Source: Mycolicibacter senuensis
Lineage (GTDB): Bacteria > Actinomycetota > Actinomycetes > Mycobacteriales > Mycobacteriaceae
Direction: 5' to 3'
NCBI RefSeq assembly: GCF_002101885.1
Contig: NZ_LQPS01000039.1
Coordinates: forward strand, 1 to 64,000
DNA: 64,000 bases
The position numbers were made by a program, and so were the translations under genes. The notes under the pieces are model-generated. The model did no database searches, was not told where the DNA came from, and saw only the letters and a list, made by a program, of their open reading frames with translations. Below are positions 8,775-17,855 of this stretch, piece by piece. Numbering within the stretch: the first letter of the stretch is position 1; the number at the start of each line of letters is the position of its first letter.

Positions 8775-8780
8775 TAGGGT
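8775..8780 (+). promoter_or_regulatory. -10 box (TAGGGT) of a likely leaderless serS mRNA
   Basis: TAGGGT followed by six bases and the GTG start of serS. The arrangement matches that of pheA nearly base for base, and no ribosome site is visible. Confidence 0.45.
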
Positions 8781-8786
8781 TGCGCC

Positions 8787-10046
8787 GTGATCGACCTGAC
8801 CCTGCTGCGTGAAGACCCCGACCGTGTCCGCCGCTCCCAGCTGGGCCGTGGCGAGGATCCGGCCCTGGTGGATGCCCTGCTGGCCGCCGACACCGCACGG
8901 CGCACCGCGATCTCGGCGGCCGACACCATGCGCGCCGAACAGAAGGCGGCCAGCCGGTCGGTCGGCGCGGCGTCGCCCGAGGAGCGTCCCGTGCTGCTGG
9001 CCCGGGCCAAGGAGCTGGCCGAGCAGGTCAAGGCCGCCGAAGCCGCCCAGGCCGAGGCGGCGGCGACATTCACCGGAGCCCACCTGGCGATACCCAACGT
9101 CGTCATCGACGGGGTGCCGGCCGGCGGGGTGGACGACTACACGGTGCTCGACGTGGTCGGGGAGGCGCCGGCGATCGAGACCCCGCGGGACCACCTGGAA
9201 CTCGGCGAGTCGCTGGGCTTGATCGACATGGGCCGCGGCGCCAAGGTCTCCGGCTCGCGCTTCTACTTCCTGACCGGCGCCGGGGCGCTGCTGCAGCTGG
9301 GCCTGCTGCAGTTGGCGTTGCGGCTGGCGGTCGACAACGGGTTCACGCCGATGATCACCCCCGCGCTGGTGCGACCCGAGATCATGTCGGGCACCGGGTT
9401 TCTCGGTGCGCACGCCGACGAGGTCTACCGGCTCGAGGCCGACGATCTGTATCTGGTCGGTACCTCCGAGGTGCCGCTGGCCGGCTACCACGCCGACGAG
9501 ATCCTGGACCTGTCCGGGGGGCCGCTGCGCTACGCGGGGTGGTCGTCGTGTTTCCGCCGGGAGGCCGGCAGCTACGGCAAGGATGTCCGCGGCATCATCC
9601 GGGTGCACCAGTTCGACAAGGTGGAGGCGTTCGTCTACTGCCGGCCTGCCGAGGCCGAGGCCGAACATGATCGGCTGCTCGGCTGGCAGCGCGAGATGCT
9701 GGCCCGCATCGAGGTGCCCTACCGGGTGATCGACGTCGCCGCCGGCGACCTCGGCTCGTCGGCCGCGCGCAAGTTCGACTGCGAGGCCTGGGTGCCGTCG
9801 CAGGGCACCTACCGGGAGCTGACCTCGACGTCGAACTGCACCACCTTCCAGGCGCGCCGGCTGGCCACCCGCTACCGCGACGACAACGGCAAGCCGCAGA
9901 CGGCCGCGACGTTGAACGGCACGCTGGCCACCACCCGGTGGCTGGTGGCGATCCTGGAGAACCACCAGCAGCCCGACGGCAGCGTGCGGGTGCCGGCGGC
10001 GCTGGTGCCCTATGTCGGCACCGAGGTGCTCGAGCCGGCGCGCTAG
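8787..10046 (+). CDS. serS: Serine--tRNA ligase
   Basis: A 419-residue class II aminoacyl-tRNA synthetase that charges tRNA-Ser with serine. The N-terminal ~110 residues form the tRNA-binding coiled-coil arm (starting [15 protein letters not shown]). The catalytic core contains the class II motifs: [16 protein letters not shown] and the TSEVPLAG loop, motif 2 in [32 protein letters not shown], and motif 3 in [18 protein letters not shown]. The length is normal for the family. It is single-gene, with the TetR gene converging 11 bases downstream. Confidence 0.97.
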   Translation: MIDLTLLREDPDRVRRSQLGRGEDPALVDALLAADTARRTAISAADTMRAEQKAASRSVGAASPEERPVLLARAKELAEQVKAAEAAQAEAAATFTGAHLAIPNVVIDGVPAGGVDDYTVLDVVGEAPAIETPRDHLELGESLGLIDMGRGAKVSGSRFYFLTGAGALLQLGLLQLALRLAVDNGFTPMITPALVRPEIMSGTGFLGAHADEVYRLEADDLYLVGTSEVPLAGYHADEILDLSGGPLRYAGWSSCFRREAGSYGKDVRGIIRVHQFDKVEAFVYCRPAEAEAEHDRLLGWQREMLARIEVPYRVIDVAAGDLGSSAARKFDCEAWVPSQGTYRELTSTSNCTTFQARRLATRYRDDNGKPQTAATLNGTLATTRWLVAILENHQQPDGSVRVPAALVPYVGTEVLEPAR

Positions 10047-10057
10047 CGACGTTCGGT

Positions 10058-10615
10058 TCAGCCGGTGAACAGCCGGCGCGAGCAGTCCAGCAGCATCCGG
10101 TGCAGCTCGTCGTTGGCGACTTCGGCGACGGTGGGGTCGGCGGCCGCCCCGAGGATGCCGGGAACCAGCATGGCGATAGCGATGAGGGTCGCCGGGTCGG
10201 GCTCCGGTCCGGCCAGGATTGCCTGCAGGCGTCGGGAGGCATCCCGGAATTCCGCGATGGCCTCGACCACACCCACCACGGCCGGGTCGGTGTGGGCCAG
10301 GGCGGTGGTGCGGCGGTGCCGGACGGCCAACTCGATGAGGCCGCTGATGGTGGCCTCCCGCTGCACCTCCCGGGACTGGATCGCCTCGGCGATATTGACG
10401 ACCCGGGCGATGTCGTCGAACACCGGACGGAAGACGGCGACGACGATGTCGTCCTTGGAGTGGAACTGGTAGTACACCGCCGACTTGTTGACGCCCAGTC
10501 GGTCGGCGATCATCTGCAGGGTCGTGCCGCTGACTCCGTGTTCGGCGAACAGCGCCTGCGCCGCGTCGAGCACCCGGTCTCGCGCGAAACCGCGCGGAGC
10601 CAACGTCTTCGCCAC
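10058..10615 (-). CDS. TetR/AcrR family regulator, upstream of mmpS-mmpL
   Basis: A 185-residue TetR-type repressor. The N-terminal DNA-binding helix-turn-helix spans about residues 28-50 (LQMIADRLGVNKSAVYYQFHSKDDIV); the rest is the ligand-binding helical domain. It is divergent from the mmpS-mmpL operon and shares clear sequence similarity across its length with the TetR gene at 14121-14681 on the other side of the operon. It probably represses the transporter and itself through the 177-base divergent region. GTG start at 10615. Confidence 0.85.
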   Translation of the reverse strand: MAKTLAPRGFARDRVLDAAQALFAEHGVSGTTLQMIADRLGVNKSAVYYQFHSKDDIVVAVFRPVFDDIARVVNIAEAIQSREVQREATISGLIELAVRHRRTTALAHTDPAVVGVVEAIAEFRDASRRLQAILAGPEPDPATLIAIAMLVPGILGAAADPTVAEVANDELHRMLLDCSRRLFTG

Positions 10616-10692
10616 CGCGTACCTCCCGGCTACCCAGAGTGAGCCACACCGGCCAATTGAACTAACTGATCGCTTGATTCTACTTTACTGTT

Positions 10693-10717
10693 CGTATAAC
10701 TTCACCTAGGTCATACG
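10693..10717. promoter_or_regulatory. Candidate TetR operator palindrome
   Basis: CGTATAAC and GTCATACG form arms of an inverted repeat (7 of 8 paired) separated by 9 bases, in the divergent region between the TetR gene and the mmpS operon. Position and symmetry fit a TetR binding site; this is inference. Confidence 0.4.
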
Positions 10718-10750
10718 CAACCGCAGTTTCGGGGGAAGGGAGCGTCGCCG

Positions 10751-10804
10751 ATGCTGAAACCACACGCCCACGAGCCGGCGGAGCCCGCCCCATGCAAGCA
10801 CTGA
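10751..10804 (+). CDS. Possible 17-residue leader peptide overlapping mmpS
   Basis: A short frame ([17 protein letters not shown]) starts with ATG 10 bases after a strong GGGGGAAGGG ribosome site and stops at 10804, 13 bases inside mmpS. The mmpS ATG itself has no ribosome site just upstream, and its frame has no earlier ATG, GTG or TTG as far back as 10681. The arrangement suggests that mmpS is translated by coupling to this leader. It may be fortuitous. Confidence 0.35.
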   Translation: MLKPHAHEPAEPAPCKH

Positions 10805-11217
10805 AGCGCGGTTGGCTGCCACTGCTGATCGTGGTCGTGCTGGTGCTCGGCACGTTGACCGTGCTGCGACTGCGGACCTTCTTCGGGGGTGAGAATCCCA
10901 CCCTCATCAGCACCAAGGTCGACGACACCAAGCCCTACAACCCGAAAGTCGTCACCTACGAGGTTTTCGGTGAGCCCGGTGCGACCGCCGACATCAGCTA
11001 CCTCGATCTCGACAGCCGGCCACAGCGCGTCGACGACGCGGTGTTGCCGTGGGCGGTGACCTTGAGCACCACGTTGTCGGCGGTGTCGCCCAACCTGTAT
11101 GCGCAGGGCAAAGGCTTCACGCTGGGGTGTCGCATCAGCATCGACGACGAACTCAAGGACGAACGGACCGCCACCGGCGCCAGCGCCATGACCTTCTGTC
11201 TGGTCAAAGCCGCATGA
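10792..11217 (+). CDS. MmpS family transport accessory protein
   Basis: A 141-residue protein with one N-terminal membrane helix (residues ~7-28) and an extracytoplasmic beta-rich domain containing [19 protein letters not shown] and LYAQG, both typical of MmpS. MmpS proteins work with the partner MmpL RND transporter in exporting lipids, siderophores or drugs. The stop overlaps the mmpL ATG (ATGA), so the two are coupled. It resembles the MmpS4/MmpS5 group, but I cannot assign a number. Confidence 0.9.
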   Translation: MQALKRGWLPLLIVVVLVLGTLTVLRLRTFFGGENPTLISTKVDDTKPYNPKVVTYEVFGEPGATADISYLDLDSRPQRVDDAVLPWAVTLSTTLSAVSPNLYAQGKGFTLGCRISIDDELKDERTATGASAMTFCLVKAA

Positions 11218-14114
11218 GCGCGCAGCCGAACCCGCATGCCGCCGAGCGCGGTCGGATCGCCAAATGGATTCGGCGCCTTGCCATCCCGATCATGCTCGGC
11301 TGGATCGGGATCATCGTCCTGGCGAACGTGACCGTTCCGCAGCTAGAGCAGGTCGCCGAGACGGCCGCCGTGCAGATGACGCCTGAGGAGGCGCCGTCGA
11401 TGATCGCGGTCAAACGTCAGGGCCAACTCTTCGAGGAGTTCAGCTCCAACAGCTCGGTCATGCTGGTGCTCGAGGGCGACGAGCCGCTGGGCGCCGACGC
11501 CCACCACTACTACGACGCGGTCATCGAGAAGCTGAAGGCCGATACCACGCACGTCGAACACATTCAGGACTTCTGGGGCGACCGCCTGACCGCCGCGGGG
11601 GCGCAGAGCCCGGACGGCAAGTCCGCCTACGTGCAGATCTACACCGCCGGCAACCAGGGCGAGGCGTTGGCCAATGAGTCGGTCAAGGCCGTGCAGCAGG
11701 CCGTCGACAGCGTGACGGCGCCGCCGGGCGTCACCGCCTATGTGACCGGCGGCGCCGCGCTGGCGGCCGACCAGGACAAGGCCGGCACCCGCAGCATGCA
11801 CGTCATCGAATCGCTGACGTTCGTGGTGATCATCACCATGATGCTGCTGGTCTACCGATCCATCACCACCGTGTTGCTGGCGCTGTCGATGGTGGTGACC
11901 GGGCTGATGTCCGCCCGCGGCATCGTCGCGCTGCTGGGTTACCACAACCTGATCGGGCTCTCGCCGTTCGCGACCAGCCTGTTGGTGACGTTGGCGATCG
12001 CGGCGGCCACCGACTACGCGATTTTCCTGATCGGCAGGTACCAGGAGGCCCGCAGCGCGGGCGAAGACCGGGAAGCCGCCTACTACACCATGTTTCGCAG
12101 CACCGCGCACGTGGTGCTCGGGTCGGGGATGACGATCGCGGGGGCCACCATGTGCCTGCACTTCACCCGGCTGCCGTACTTCCAGTCGTTGGGCATCCCA
12201 CTGGGTATCGGCATGACGGTCGTCGTCGTCACCTCCCTGACGATGGGGGCGGCGGTCATCTCGGTGGCCGGGCGCTTCGGCACACTGCTGGAACCCAAGC
12301 GGGCCAGCCAGGGCCGGGGCTGGCGCAAAATCGGTGCGGCCGTGAGCCGTTGGCCGGGGCCGATCCTGATCGCCGCCACGGCGACCGCCATGATCGGCAT
12401 CCTCGCCCTGCCCGGTTACGAGCCGGGTTACAACGACCGCGCCTACATGCCGGACGACCTGCCCGCCAACCAGGGCTTCCTGGCCTCCGACCGGCATTTC
12501 CCCTCGGCGCGGATGAACCCCGAGATGCTGATGATCGAAACCGACCACGACGTGCGCAACTCGGCGGACTTCTTGATCATCGAGCGTATCGCCAAGCGCG
12601 TCACCGCCGTGCCCGGCATCTCCCGGGTCATGTCCATCACCCGGCCGCAGGGCATTCCGATGGAGCACTCCACGTTCGGCTACCTGCTCGGCATGCAGTC
12701 GGTGAGCCAGGAGATGACGCGGAAGTTCAACGAGGACCGCACCGCCGAGATGCTGGCGCAGGCCGAGGACATGCAGGGCCAGATCGAGGTCATGACGAAG
12801 ATGATCGAGCTGATGGAGCAGATGAACGCCACCATGGGCCGCATGGTCGGCAAGATGCACCTGATGGTCTCCGACATCGAGGAGCTGCGCGACGACATCG
12901 CCAATTTCGACGACTTCTTCCGGCCGATGCGCAGCTATTTCTACTGGGAACCGCACTGTTTCGACATCCCGGTCTGTTATGCGCTGCGGTCGGTCTTCGA
13001 CGCCATGGACGGCGTCGACACCATGACCGACGCCTTCAAGGGGATCCTTCCCGACATGGATGCGATGGCCGCGCAACTGCCGCAGATGCTCACGTTGATG
13101 CCGCCGATGATCCAGATGATGAAGAACGCCAAGGCCATGATGCTGTCCACCTACGCCACCCAGAGCGCACTGGCCAAGCAGCAGGAGGAAGCCCAGGGGG
13201 ATCCCGCCGCGATGGGGGAGGCCTTCGACAAGGCCCGCAACGACGACTCGTTCTACCTGCCGCCGGAGATCTTCGACAACGAAGAATTCCAGCGTGGCAT
13301 GAAGATGTTCATACCGCCCAACGGTCACGGGGTGCGGTTCGTCATCACCCACGAGGGCGATCCGCTCAGCGCCGACGGGATCGAGCACATCGACGCGATC
13401 AAGCTCGCCGCCAAGGAGGCGATCAAGACCACCCCGTGGGAGGGCTCCAAGATCTACGTCGGCGGTACCGCCGCGATGTTCAAGGACATGCAGGAGGGCT
13501 CCAATTACGACCTGATGATCGCCGGAGTCGCAGCACTGTGCCTGATCTTCATCATCATGCTGATCATCACCCGTGCCGTGGTGGCCGCGCTGGTGATCGT
13601 GGGCACCGTGGTGGTCTCGCTGGCCGGTGCCTTCGGTATGTCGGTGTTGGTGTGGCAGCACATCATCGGGCTGCCGGTGCACTGGATGGTGTTGGCCATG
13701 GCGGTGATCATCCTGTTGGCCGTGGGCGCCGATTACAACCTGCTGCTGGTGTCCCGGCTGCGGGAGGAGCTGCACGCCGGGCTGCACACCGGCATGATCC
13801 GGGCCATGGGGGGCAGTGGGTCGGTGGTGACCGCCGCGGGACTGGTGTTCGCCTTCACCATGATGACGATGGCGGTGAGCGAACTCCGGGTGATCGGACA
13901 GGTCGGCACCACCATCGGAATGGGGCTGCTGCTCGACACTTTGATCATCCGCTCGTTCATGACGCCGGCGATCGCCACGCTGCTCGGCAAGTGGTTCTGG
14001 TGGCCGCAGGTGCCGCGGCTGCGGCCGCCGCCGTCACCGTGGCCCGCCCCGCTGCAACGTGATCCGGGTGAGGCGCTGGTGGGATCCGGCGGCGGGTCGC
14101 ACCGGAGCTGGTGA
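11214..14114 (+). CDS. MmpL family RND transporter
   Basis: A 966-residue inner-membrane transporter with about 12 membrane helices in two halves, each followed by a large extracytoplasmic loop. The proton-relay Asp-Tyr pairs of MmpL proteins are visible in [15 protein letters not shown] (TM4) and [15 protein letters not shown] (TM10). The second loop has a long Met-rich helical segment (about residues 510-650), as in MmpL4/5-type proteins. The cargo cannot be told from sequence; siderophores, glycopeptidolipids and drugs are known for relatives. It forms an operon with mmpS and is flanked on both sides by TetR genes. Confidence 0.93.
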   Translation: MSAQPNPHAAERGRIAKWIRRLAIPIMLGWIGIIVLANVTVPQLEQVAETAAVQMTPEEAPSMIAVKRQGQLFEEFSSNSSVMLVLEGDEPLGADAHHYYDAVIEKLKADTTHVEHIQDFWGDRLTAAGAQSPDGKSAYVQIYTAGNQGEALANESVKAVQQAVDSVTAPPGVTAYVTGGAALAADQDKAGTRSMHVIESLTFVVIITMMLLVYRSITTVLLALSMVVTGLMSARGIVALLGYHNLIGLSPFATSLLVTLAIAAATDYAIFLIGRYQEARSAGEDREAAYYTMFRSTAHVVLGSGMTIAGATMCLHFTRLPYFQSLGIPLGIGMTVVVVTSLTMGAAVISVAGRFGTLLEPKRASQGRGWRKIGAAVSRWPGPILIAATATAMIGILALPGYEPGYNDRAYMPDDLPANQGFLASDRHFPSARMNPEMLMIETDHDVRNSADFLIIERIAKRVTAVPGISRVMSITRPQGIPMEHSTFGYLLGMQSVSQEMTRKFNEDRTAEMLAQAEDMQGQIEVMTKMIELMEQMNATMGRMVGKMHLMVSDIEELRDDIANFDDFFRPMRSYFYWEPHCFDIPVCYALRSVFDAMDGVDTMTDAFKGILPDMDAMAAQLPQMLTLMPPMIQMMKNAKAMMLSTYATQSALAKQQEEAQGDPAAMGEAFDKARNDDSFYLPPEIFDNEEFQRGMKMFIPPNGHGVRFVITHEGDPLSADGIEHIDAIKLAAKEAIKTTPWEGSKIYVGGTAAMFKDMQEGSNYDLMIAGVAALCLIFIIMLIITRAVVAALVIVGTVVVSLAGAFGMSVLVWQHIIGLPVHWMVLAMAVIILLAVGADYNLLLVSRLREELHAGLHTGMIRAMGGSGSVVTAAGLVFAFTMMTMAVSELRVIGQVGTTIGMGLLLDTLIIRSFMTPAIATLLGKWFWWPQVPRLRPPPSPWPAPLQRDPGEALVGSGGGSHRSW

Positions 14115-14120
14115 GCGGCC

Positions 14121-14681
14121 TCAGGTCAACGGCGCCATGATCCGCCGTGCGGTGTCGAGCAGGATGCTGTGCAGCTGCTCGTCGTCGATATCCTCGAGTT
14201 CGGGATCGGCTGCGGTGGTGAAGGTTCCGGCCAGCAGCGTGGTGGTGATGATGCGGTCCTCCGCGGTCGGGGAGGGGCCTTGCAGGAGCGCCGCCGCCGC
14301 ATCGTGGATCGCCATGAAGTCTTCGCGCGAGCGCACCGCGTATTCCACGGCGCGGTCGTAGAACAGGAAGGTGAGGCGGCGGTATCGCACCGCCAGTTCG
14401 ACCACGCCGCTGACCGTCACGTCACGCTTGCCCTGCTGGGTCGGCATCGCCTCGGCGATCTTGATCACCCGCACGATGTCGTCGAACATCGGTTCCACCA
14501 GGGCCATCACGATGTCGTCGCGGGAGCGGAACTGGTAGTACACGGCTGGTTTGCTCACGCCCAGCCGGTCGGCGATCATCTGCAGCGAGGTGCCGCCCAC
14601 GCTGTGCTCCATGAACAGGTCCAATGCCGCCTGCAGTACTCGCTCGCGCGCGGAACCGCGCGGCGCCACCGGCTTGGCCAC
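14121..14681 (-). CDS. TetR/AcrR family regulator, downstream of mmpL
   Basis: A 186-residue TetR protein convergent with mmpL, 6 bases from its stop. The helix-turn-helix (LQMIADRLGVSKPAVYYQF) is nearly the same as in the regulator at 10058-10615, and similarity extends through the ligand domain, so the two arose by duplication. Similar recognition helices suggest that they could compete for the same operator. ATG or GTG near 14681. Confidence 0.85.
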   Translation of the reverse strand: MAKPVAPRGSARERVLQAALDLFMEHSVGGTSLQMIADRLGVSKPAVYYQFRSRDDIVMALVEPMFDDIVRVIKIAEAMPTQQGKRDVTVSGVVELAVRYRRLTFLFYDRAVEYAVRSREDFMAIHDAAAALLQGPSPTAEDRIITTTLLAGTFTTAADPELEDIDDEQLHSILLDTARRIMAPLT

Positions 14682-14739
14682 GACATCCCTCCCGTCGTCG
14701 CGGCCAGCCTAGCGTGCGGGGTTTTCGGAAGCGGTCCTG

Positions 14740-15213
14740 CTACGCGGTTGCCGTGGCGTGGCGGCGCTGGCGTTCCATGGTCGCGAAGTAGAACGCGTAG
14801 GCGAACGCGCAACTGGTGAACAGGCTCGACACGAAGTACAGCCACGGGTGTCGCAGGCCCCGCCGGTAGCCGTCCACGACGGTGAACAGCGGCAGCAGAA
14901 TGACGTTGATGATGGTGTAGTCCTGGCTGGCCGAGCCGGCAGCCGGGTTGGTGTACATCAGCTGGATGTACTGGGTCCAGCTGCCCGGCCCCCAGATCGG
15001 GTTGTGGTTGGGGCCGGCGGCGTACTCGTTGACGAAGCGGATGTTGAAGTACCAGCCCAGCCCGATCGAGGCGATGCCGATCACGTAGTACACCACTTCC
15101 ATCGGCGAGAACTGTCCGCCCTGAGGGGGTTTCGCGAAGACCGCGCGGTTGGCTGTCACGATCCAGCCGACGGTCGCCAGGCCCAGCACTGCATGCACGA
15201 GGAGCGAGATCAT
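14740..15213 (-). CDS. DUF2834-type membrane protein
   Basis: A 157-residue membrane protein with about four hydrophobic segments (residues ~5-25, 40-60, 97-118, 125-147). It resembles DUF2834 proteins, whose function is unknown. ATG at 15213 is used. A TetR-type palindrome lies 32 bases upstream and is shared with the divergent TetR gene, so this gene is probably controlled by it. Confidence 0.7.
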   Translation of the reverse strand: MISLLVHAVLGLATVGWIVTANRAVFAKPPQGGQFSPMEVVYYVIGIASIGLGWYFNIRFVNEYAAGPNHNPIWGPGSWTQYIQLMYTNPAAGSASQDYTIINVILLPLFTVVDGYRRGLRHPWLYFVSSLFTSCAFAYAFYFATMERQRRHATATA

Positions 15214-15244
15214 GCGCTCAGTGTCACCACGGACCGCACGTTTT

Positions 15245-15256
15245 GTCAATATTGCC
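15245..15256. promoter_or_regulatory. TetR operator copy 1
   Basis: GTTTTGTCAATATTG here recurs on the opposite strand at 15875-15889, on the other side of the TetR gene. The palindromic core GTCAATATTGCC differs at one base from the perfect palindrome of copy 2. It lies between the divergent starts of the DUF2834 gene and the TetR gene. Confidence 0.65.
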
Positions 15257-15281
15257 ATTCTGGGGCCGCTGGGCGCTGCGG

Positions 15282-15287
15282 TACCTT
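15282..15287 (+). promoter_or_regulatory. -10 box (TACCTT) of the TetR gene, likely leaderless
   Basis: TACCTT fits TANNNT and ends 7 bases before the ATG at 15295, with no ribosome site between. It lies 26 bases after operator copy 1, so a bound repressor would cover the -35 area. Confidence 0.4.
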
Positions 15288-15294
15288 TAGCCGC

Positions 15295-15870
15295 ATGCCC
15301 CGAGTGCCGCAGACCGCGCGCAGCGAACGCACCCGCGAAGCGCTGCGCCAGGCCGCGCTGGTGCGGTTCCTGGCCCAGGGTGTCGAGGAGACCTCCGCCG
15401 AGCAGATCGCCGCCGACGCGGGCGTCTCGCTGCGCACGTTCTATCGGCACTTCACCTCCAAGCACGACCTGCTGTTCGCCGACTATGACGCCGGTCTGCA
15501 GTGGTTCCGCAGCGCCCTGGCGGACCGGCCGGCGGGCGAGCCGATGATCGACTCGGTGCAGGCCGCAATCTTCGCCTTCCCCTACGACGTTGAGGCGGTG
15601 ACCCGCATCGCCGCGCTACGCGCCGAGGAGCTCGACCCCGAGCGGATCGTGCGGCACATCCGGCAGGTGGAGGCCGACTTCGCCGACGCGGTAGCCGAAC
15701 GGTTGCGAGCCACGACATCCCACGACCGGTTGCGGGTCGCGGTGACGGCTCGCTGTATCGCCGCGGCGGTGTTCGCCGCGATGGAGGTCTGGATGCTCGA
15801 CGAGGATCGCTCGCTGGCCGAGTTGGCCCGGATGTGCCGGACTGCACTGGATTCCCTGCCGAACCGCTAG
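15295..15870 (+). CDS. TetR/AcrR family regulator with flanking twin operators
   Basis: A 191-residue TetR repressor with an N-terminal helix-turn-helix (SAEQIAADAGVSLRTFYRHFTSKHDLLFADYD). The C-terminal domain contains an ALRAEELDPERIVRHI-like helix seen in many mycobacterial TetR proteins. Identical GTCAATATTG cores before and after the gene suggest that it controls itself, the divergent DUF2834 gene and the downstream oxidoreductase. The inducer is unknown. Confidence 0.85.
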   Translation: MPRVPQTARSERTREALRQAALVRFLAQGVEETSAEQIAADAGVSLRTFYRHFTSKHDLLFADYDAGLQWFRSALADRPAGEPMIDSVQAAIFAFPYDVEAVTRIAALRAEELDPERIVRHIRQVEADFADAVAERLRATTSHDRLRVAVTARCIAAAVFAAMEVWMLDEDRSLAELARMCRTALDSLPNR

Positions 15871-15874
15871 TTAC

Positions 15875-15886
15875 GTCAATATTGAC
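15875..15886. promoter_or_regulatory. TetR operator copy 2 (perfect palindrome)
   Basis: GTCAATATTGAC is a perfect 12-base palindrome and extends to GTTTTGTCAATATTGAC on the minus strand. It stands four bases after the TetR stop and 52 bases before the preferred start of the oxidoreductase gene. Confidence 0.65.
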
Positions 15887-15937
15887 AAAACTGCGCCCAC
15901 CGTGTCAGCCTCGGCGCAACGGAAGGCGGGTGCGAGG

Positions 15938-17500
15938 GTGAGTTTCAAGGCCGATTACGACGCGATCGTCATAGGCGCCGGGCACAACGGGCTGGCGGCG
16001 GCGCTCATCCTGCAGCGCGCCGGACTGCGCACGCTGTGTCTGGAGGCCGGGCGTTACCCCGGCGGGATGGCCTCGACGGTGGAGTTGTTCGACGGCTATC
16101 GGTTCGAGATCGCCGGTTCGGTGCAGTTCCCGACGTCGGCGGCGGTCAGCGCCGAGCTGGGTCTCGACGCCCTGGAAAGCATCGACCTCGAGGTGATGTC
16201 GGTGGCGATGCGTGGCGTCGGCGACGACCCGCTGGTCCAGTACACCGACCCGATGAAGCTGTTCACCCACCTGTCCGAGGTGCACGGCGCCGAGGCGGTC
16301 AACGGCATGGCGGGGCTGCTGGCCTGGAGCCAGGCGCCCACCCGGGCGCTGGGCCGCTTCGAGGCCGGCCGTCCGCCGAAGTCCCTCGATGAGATGTATG
16401 CCTGTGCCACGAACGAATTCGAACGCTCAGCGATAGACGACATGCTGTTCGGCTCGGTCACCGATGTGCTGGACCGTTACCTGCCCGATCGGGAGAGGCA
16501 TGCCGCACTGCGCGGTTCGTTCACCGTGCTGGCCGTCAACACGCTCTACCGCGGGCCGGCCACGCCCGGCAGTGCCGCCGCCCTGGCCTACGGCCTCGGC
16601 GTTCCCGACGAGAACACCGTGCTGATGAAGAAGCTGCGCGGCGGGATCGGAGCACTCACCGGCCATTTGTGCGACACCTTCGTCGGGCTCGGCGGTGAAC
16701 TGCGGCTGCGTGCCAAGGTGGCCGAGATCGTCGTCTCCGACGGGGCGATCAGCGGCGTGCGCACCGACGCCGGCGAGACCGCCTCAGCGCCGGTGGTGGT
16801 TTCGGCCATCGCCCCCGACACCACCGTCACCGCGCTCCTGGACCCGGCCGCGGTTCCCGACGACGTCCGCGCCCGCTACGCGCGCACCGATCACCGCGGG
16901 TCATACCTGCAGATGCATTTCGCGCTCGAGGAGGCCCCGGAGTTCGCAGCGCCCTACCAGGCGCTCAACGACCCCGCCATGCAGGCGTCGCTGGGAATCT
17001 TCTGCACGCCCGAGGAGGTGCAGCAGCAGTGGGAGGACGCGCGGCGCGGCGTGGTACCGGCCGATCCGACCGTCGTGTTGCAGATCCCGTCGCTGCACGA
17101 CCCCGACCTGGCCCCGCCGGGCAAGCAGGCCGCGTCGGCGTTCGCGCTGTGGTTCCCGATCGAGGGCGACGGCAACTACGGCGAGATGAAGGTCGAGATG
17201 GGCCAGCGGGTGATCGACAAGATCACCCGGCTGGCACCGAATTTCGAGCGCAGCATCAGCCGGCACACCACCTTCACCCCGCGCCATATGGGCACCATGT
17301 TCGGCGCTCCCGGCGGCGACTACTGCCACGGCTTGCTCAACCCCGACCAGATCGGGCCCAACCGGCCCGGCGCCCGCGGCTTCCTGGGCCAACCGCTGGT
17401 CGACGGCCTGTATCTGGGCAGCGCCGGCTGTCACGGCGGTCCCGGGATCACCTTCATCCCGGGCTACAACGCCGCGCACGCGGTGCTGGCCGACCGCTGA
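15938..17500 (+). CDS. FAD-dependent oxidoreductase, CrtI/PYROXD2-like
   Basis: A ~520-residue flavoprotein. The N-terminal Rossmann motif IVIGAGHNGLAAALILQRAG binds FAD, followed by LEAGRYPGGMAST. The C-terminal motif GLYLGSAGCHGGPGITFIPGYNAA closes the FAD site, as in phytoene-desaturase-like and PYROXD2-like oxidoreductases. The substrate is unknown; carotenoid synthesis is not implied, because no other carotenoid genes are nearby. GTG at 15938 follows a GGAAGGCG ribosome site and is preferred over GTG at 15902, which has none. Regulation by the adjacent TetR is likely. Confidence 0.85.
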   Translation: MSFKADYDAIVIGAGHNGLAAALILQRAGLRTLCLEAGRYPGGMASTVELFDGYRFEIAGSVQFPTSAAVSAELGLDALESIDLEVMSVAMRGVGDDPLVQYTDPMKLFTHLSEVHGAEAVNGMAGLLAWSQAPTRALGRFEAGRPPKSLDEMYACATNEFERSAIDDMLFGSVTDVLDRYLPDRERHAALRGSFTVLAVNTLYRGPATPGSAAALAYGLGVPDENTVLMKKLRGGIGALTGHLCDTFVGLGGELRLRAKVAEIVVSDGAISGVRTDAGETASAPVVVSAIAPDTTVTALLDPAAVPDDVRARYARTDHRGSYLQMHFALEEAPEFAAPYQALNDPAMQASLGIFCTPEEVQQQWEDARRGVVPADPTVVLQIPSLHDPDLAPPGKQAASAFALWFPIEGDGNYGEMKVEMGQRVIDKITRLAPNFERSISRHTTFTPRHMGTMFGAPGGDYCHGLLNPDQIGPNRPGARGFLGQPLVDGLYLGSAGCHGGPGITFIPGYNAAHAVLADR

Positions 17501-17525
17501 GCACACGCCGGCGGCGAAGGGCCGA

Positions 17526-17855
17526 TCAGCCGTCCAGCAGTTCGTCGAGCAACTCTTGGAACGCGGCCGGATCCACCGGGGTGAACGCCGGCTGCGGCCA
17601 GCCCGCGTCGGCGAGATCCAGGGTGATCAGCGTGCTGCGCCATGGCCGCCTGACGTCCAGCGGCAGCCAGCGCCGCAGATCCGAACTGCCCCACAACCGG
17701 AACCGGTGAGTCAGCATGCCCAGCGGCTCGGCGCGGTAGCCGCGGATCGCCGACAACGGGATCACCTTCGAGGTGCCGGACGGAAAGTGGTAACGGCGCA
17801 ACGTGATCGCCCGGCGGTCCAGGGCGACCAATCCGTCGTCGTAGCAGTCGATCAC
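17526..17855 (-). CDS. Small PH-like domain protein
   Basis: A 109-residue soluble protein of alternating beta-strand character (ITLRRYHFPSGTSKVIPLSAI, RFRLWGSS) that may adopt a bacterial PH-like fold; I do not recognise a named family. GTG at 17855 overlaps the stop of the upstream metallo-beta-lactamase/Rieske gene (GTGA), so the two are translated together and probably act together. Confidence 0.65.
   Translation of the reverse strand: MIDCYDDGLVALDRRAITLRRYHFPSGTSKVIPLSAIRGYRAEPLGMLTHRFRLWGSSDLRRWLPLDVRRPWRSTLITLDLADAGWPQPAFTPVDPAAFQELLDELLDG

Noticed and set aside
11343-13787. An 814-codon frame antisense to mmpL
   Set aside because: His/Asp/Gly-rich composition typical of the complement of GC-rich membrane-protein genes; no recognisable domain.
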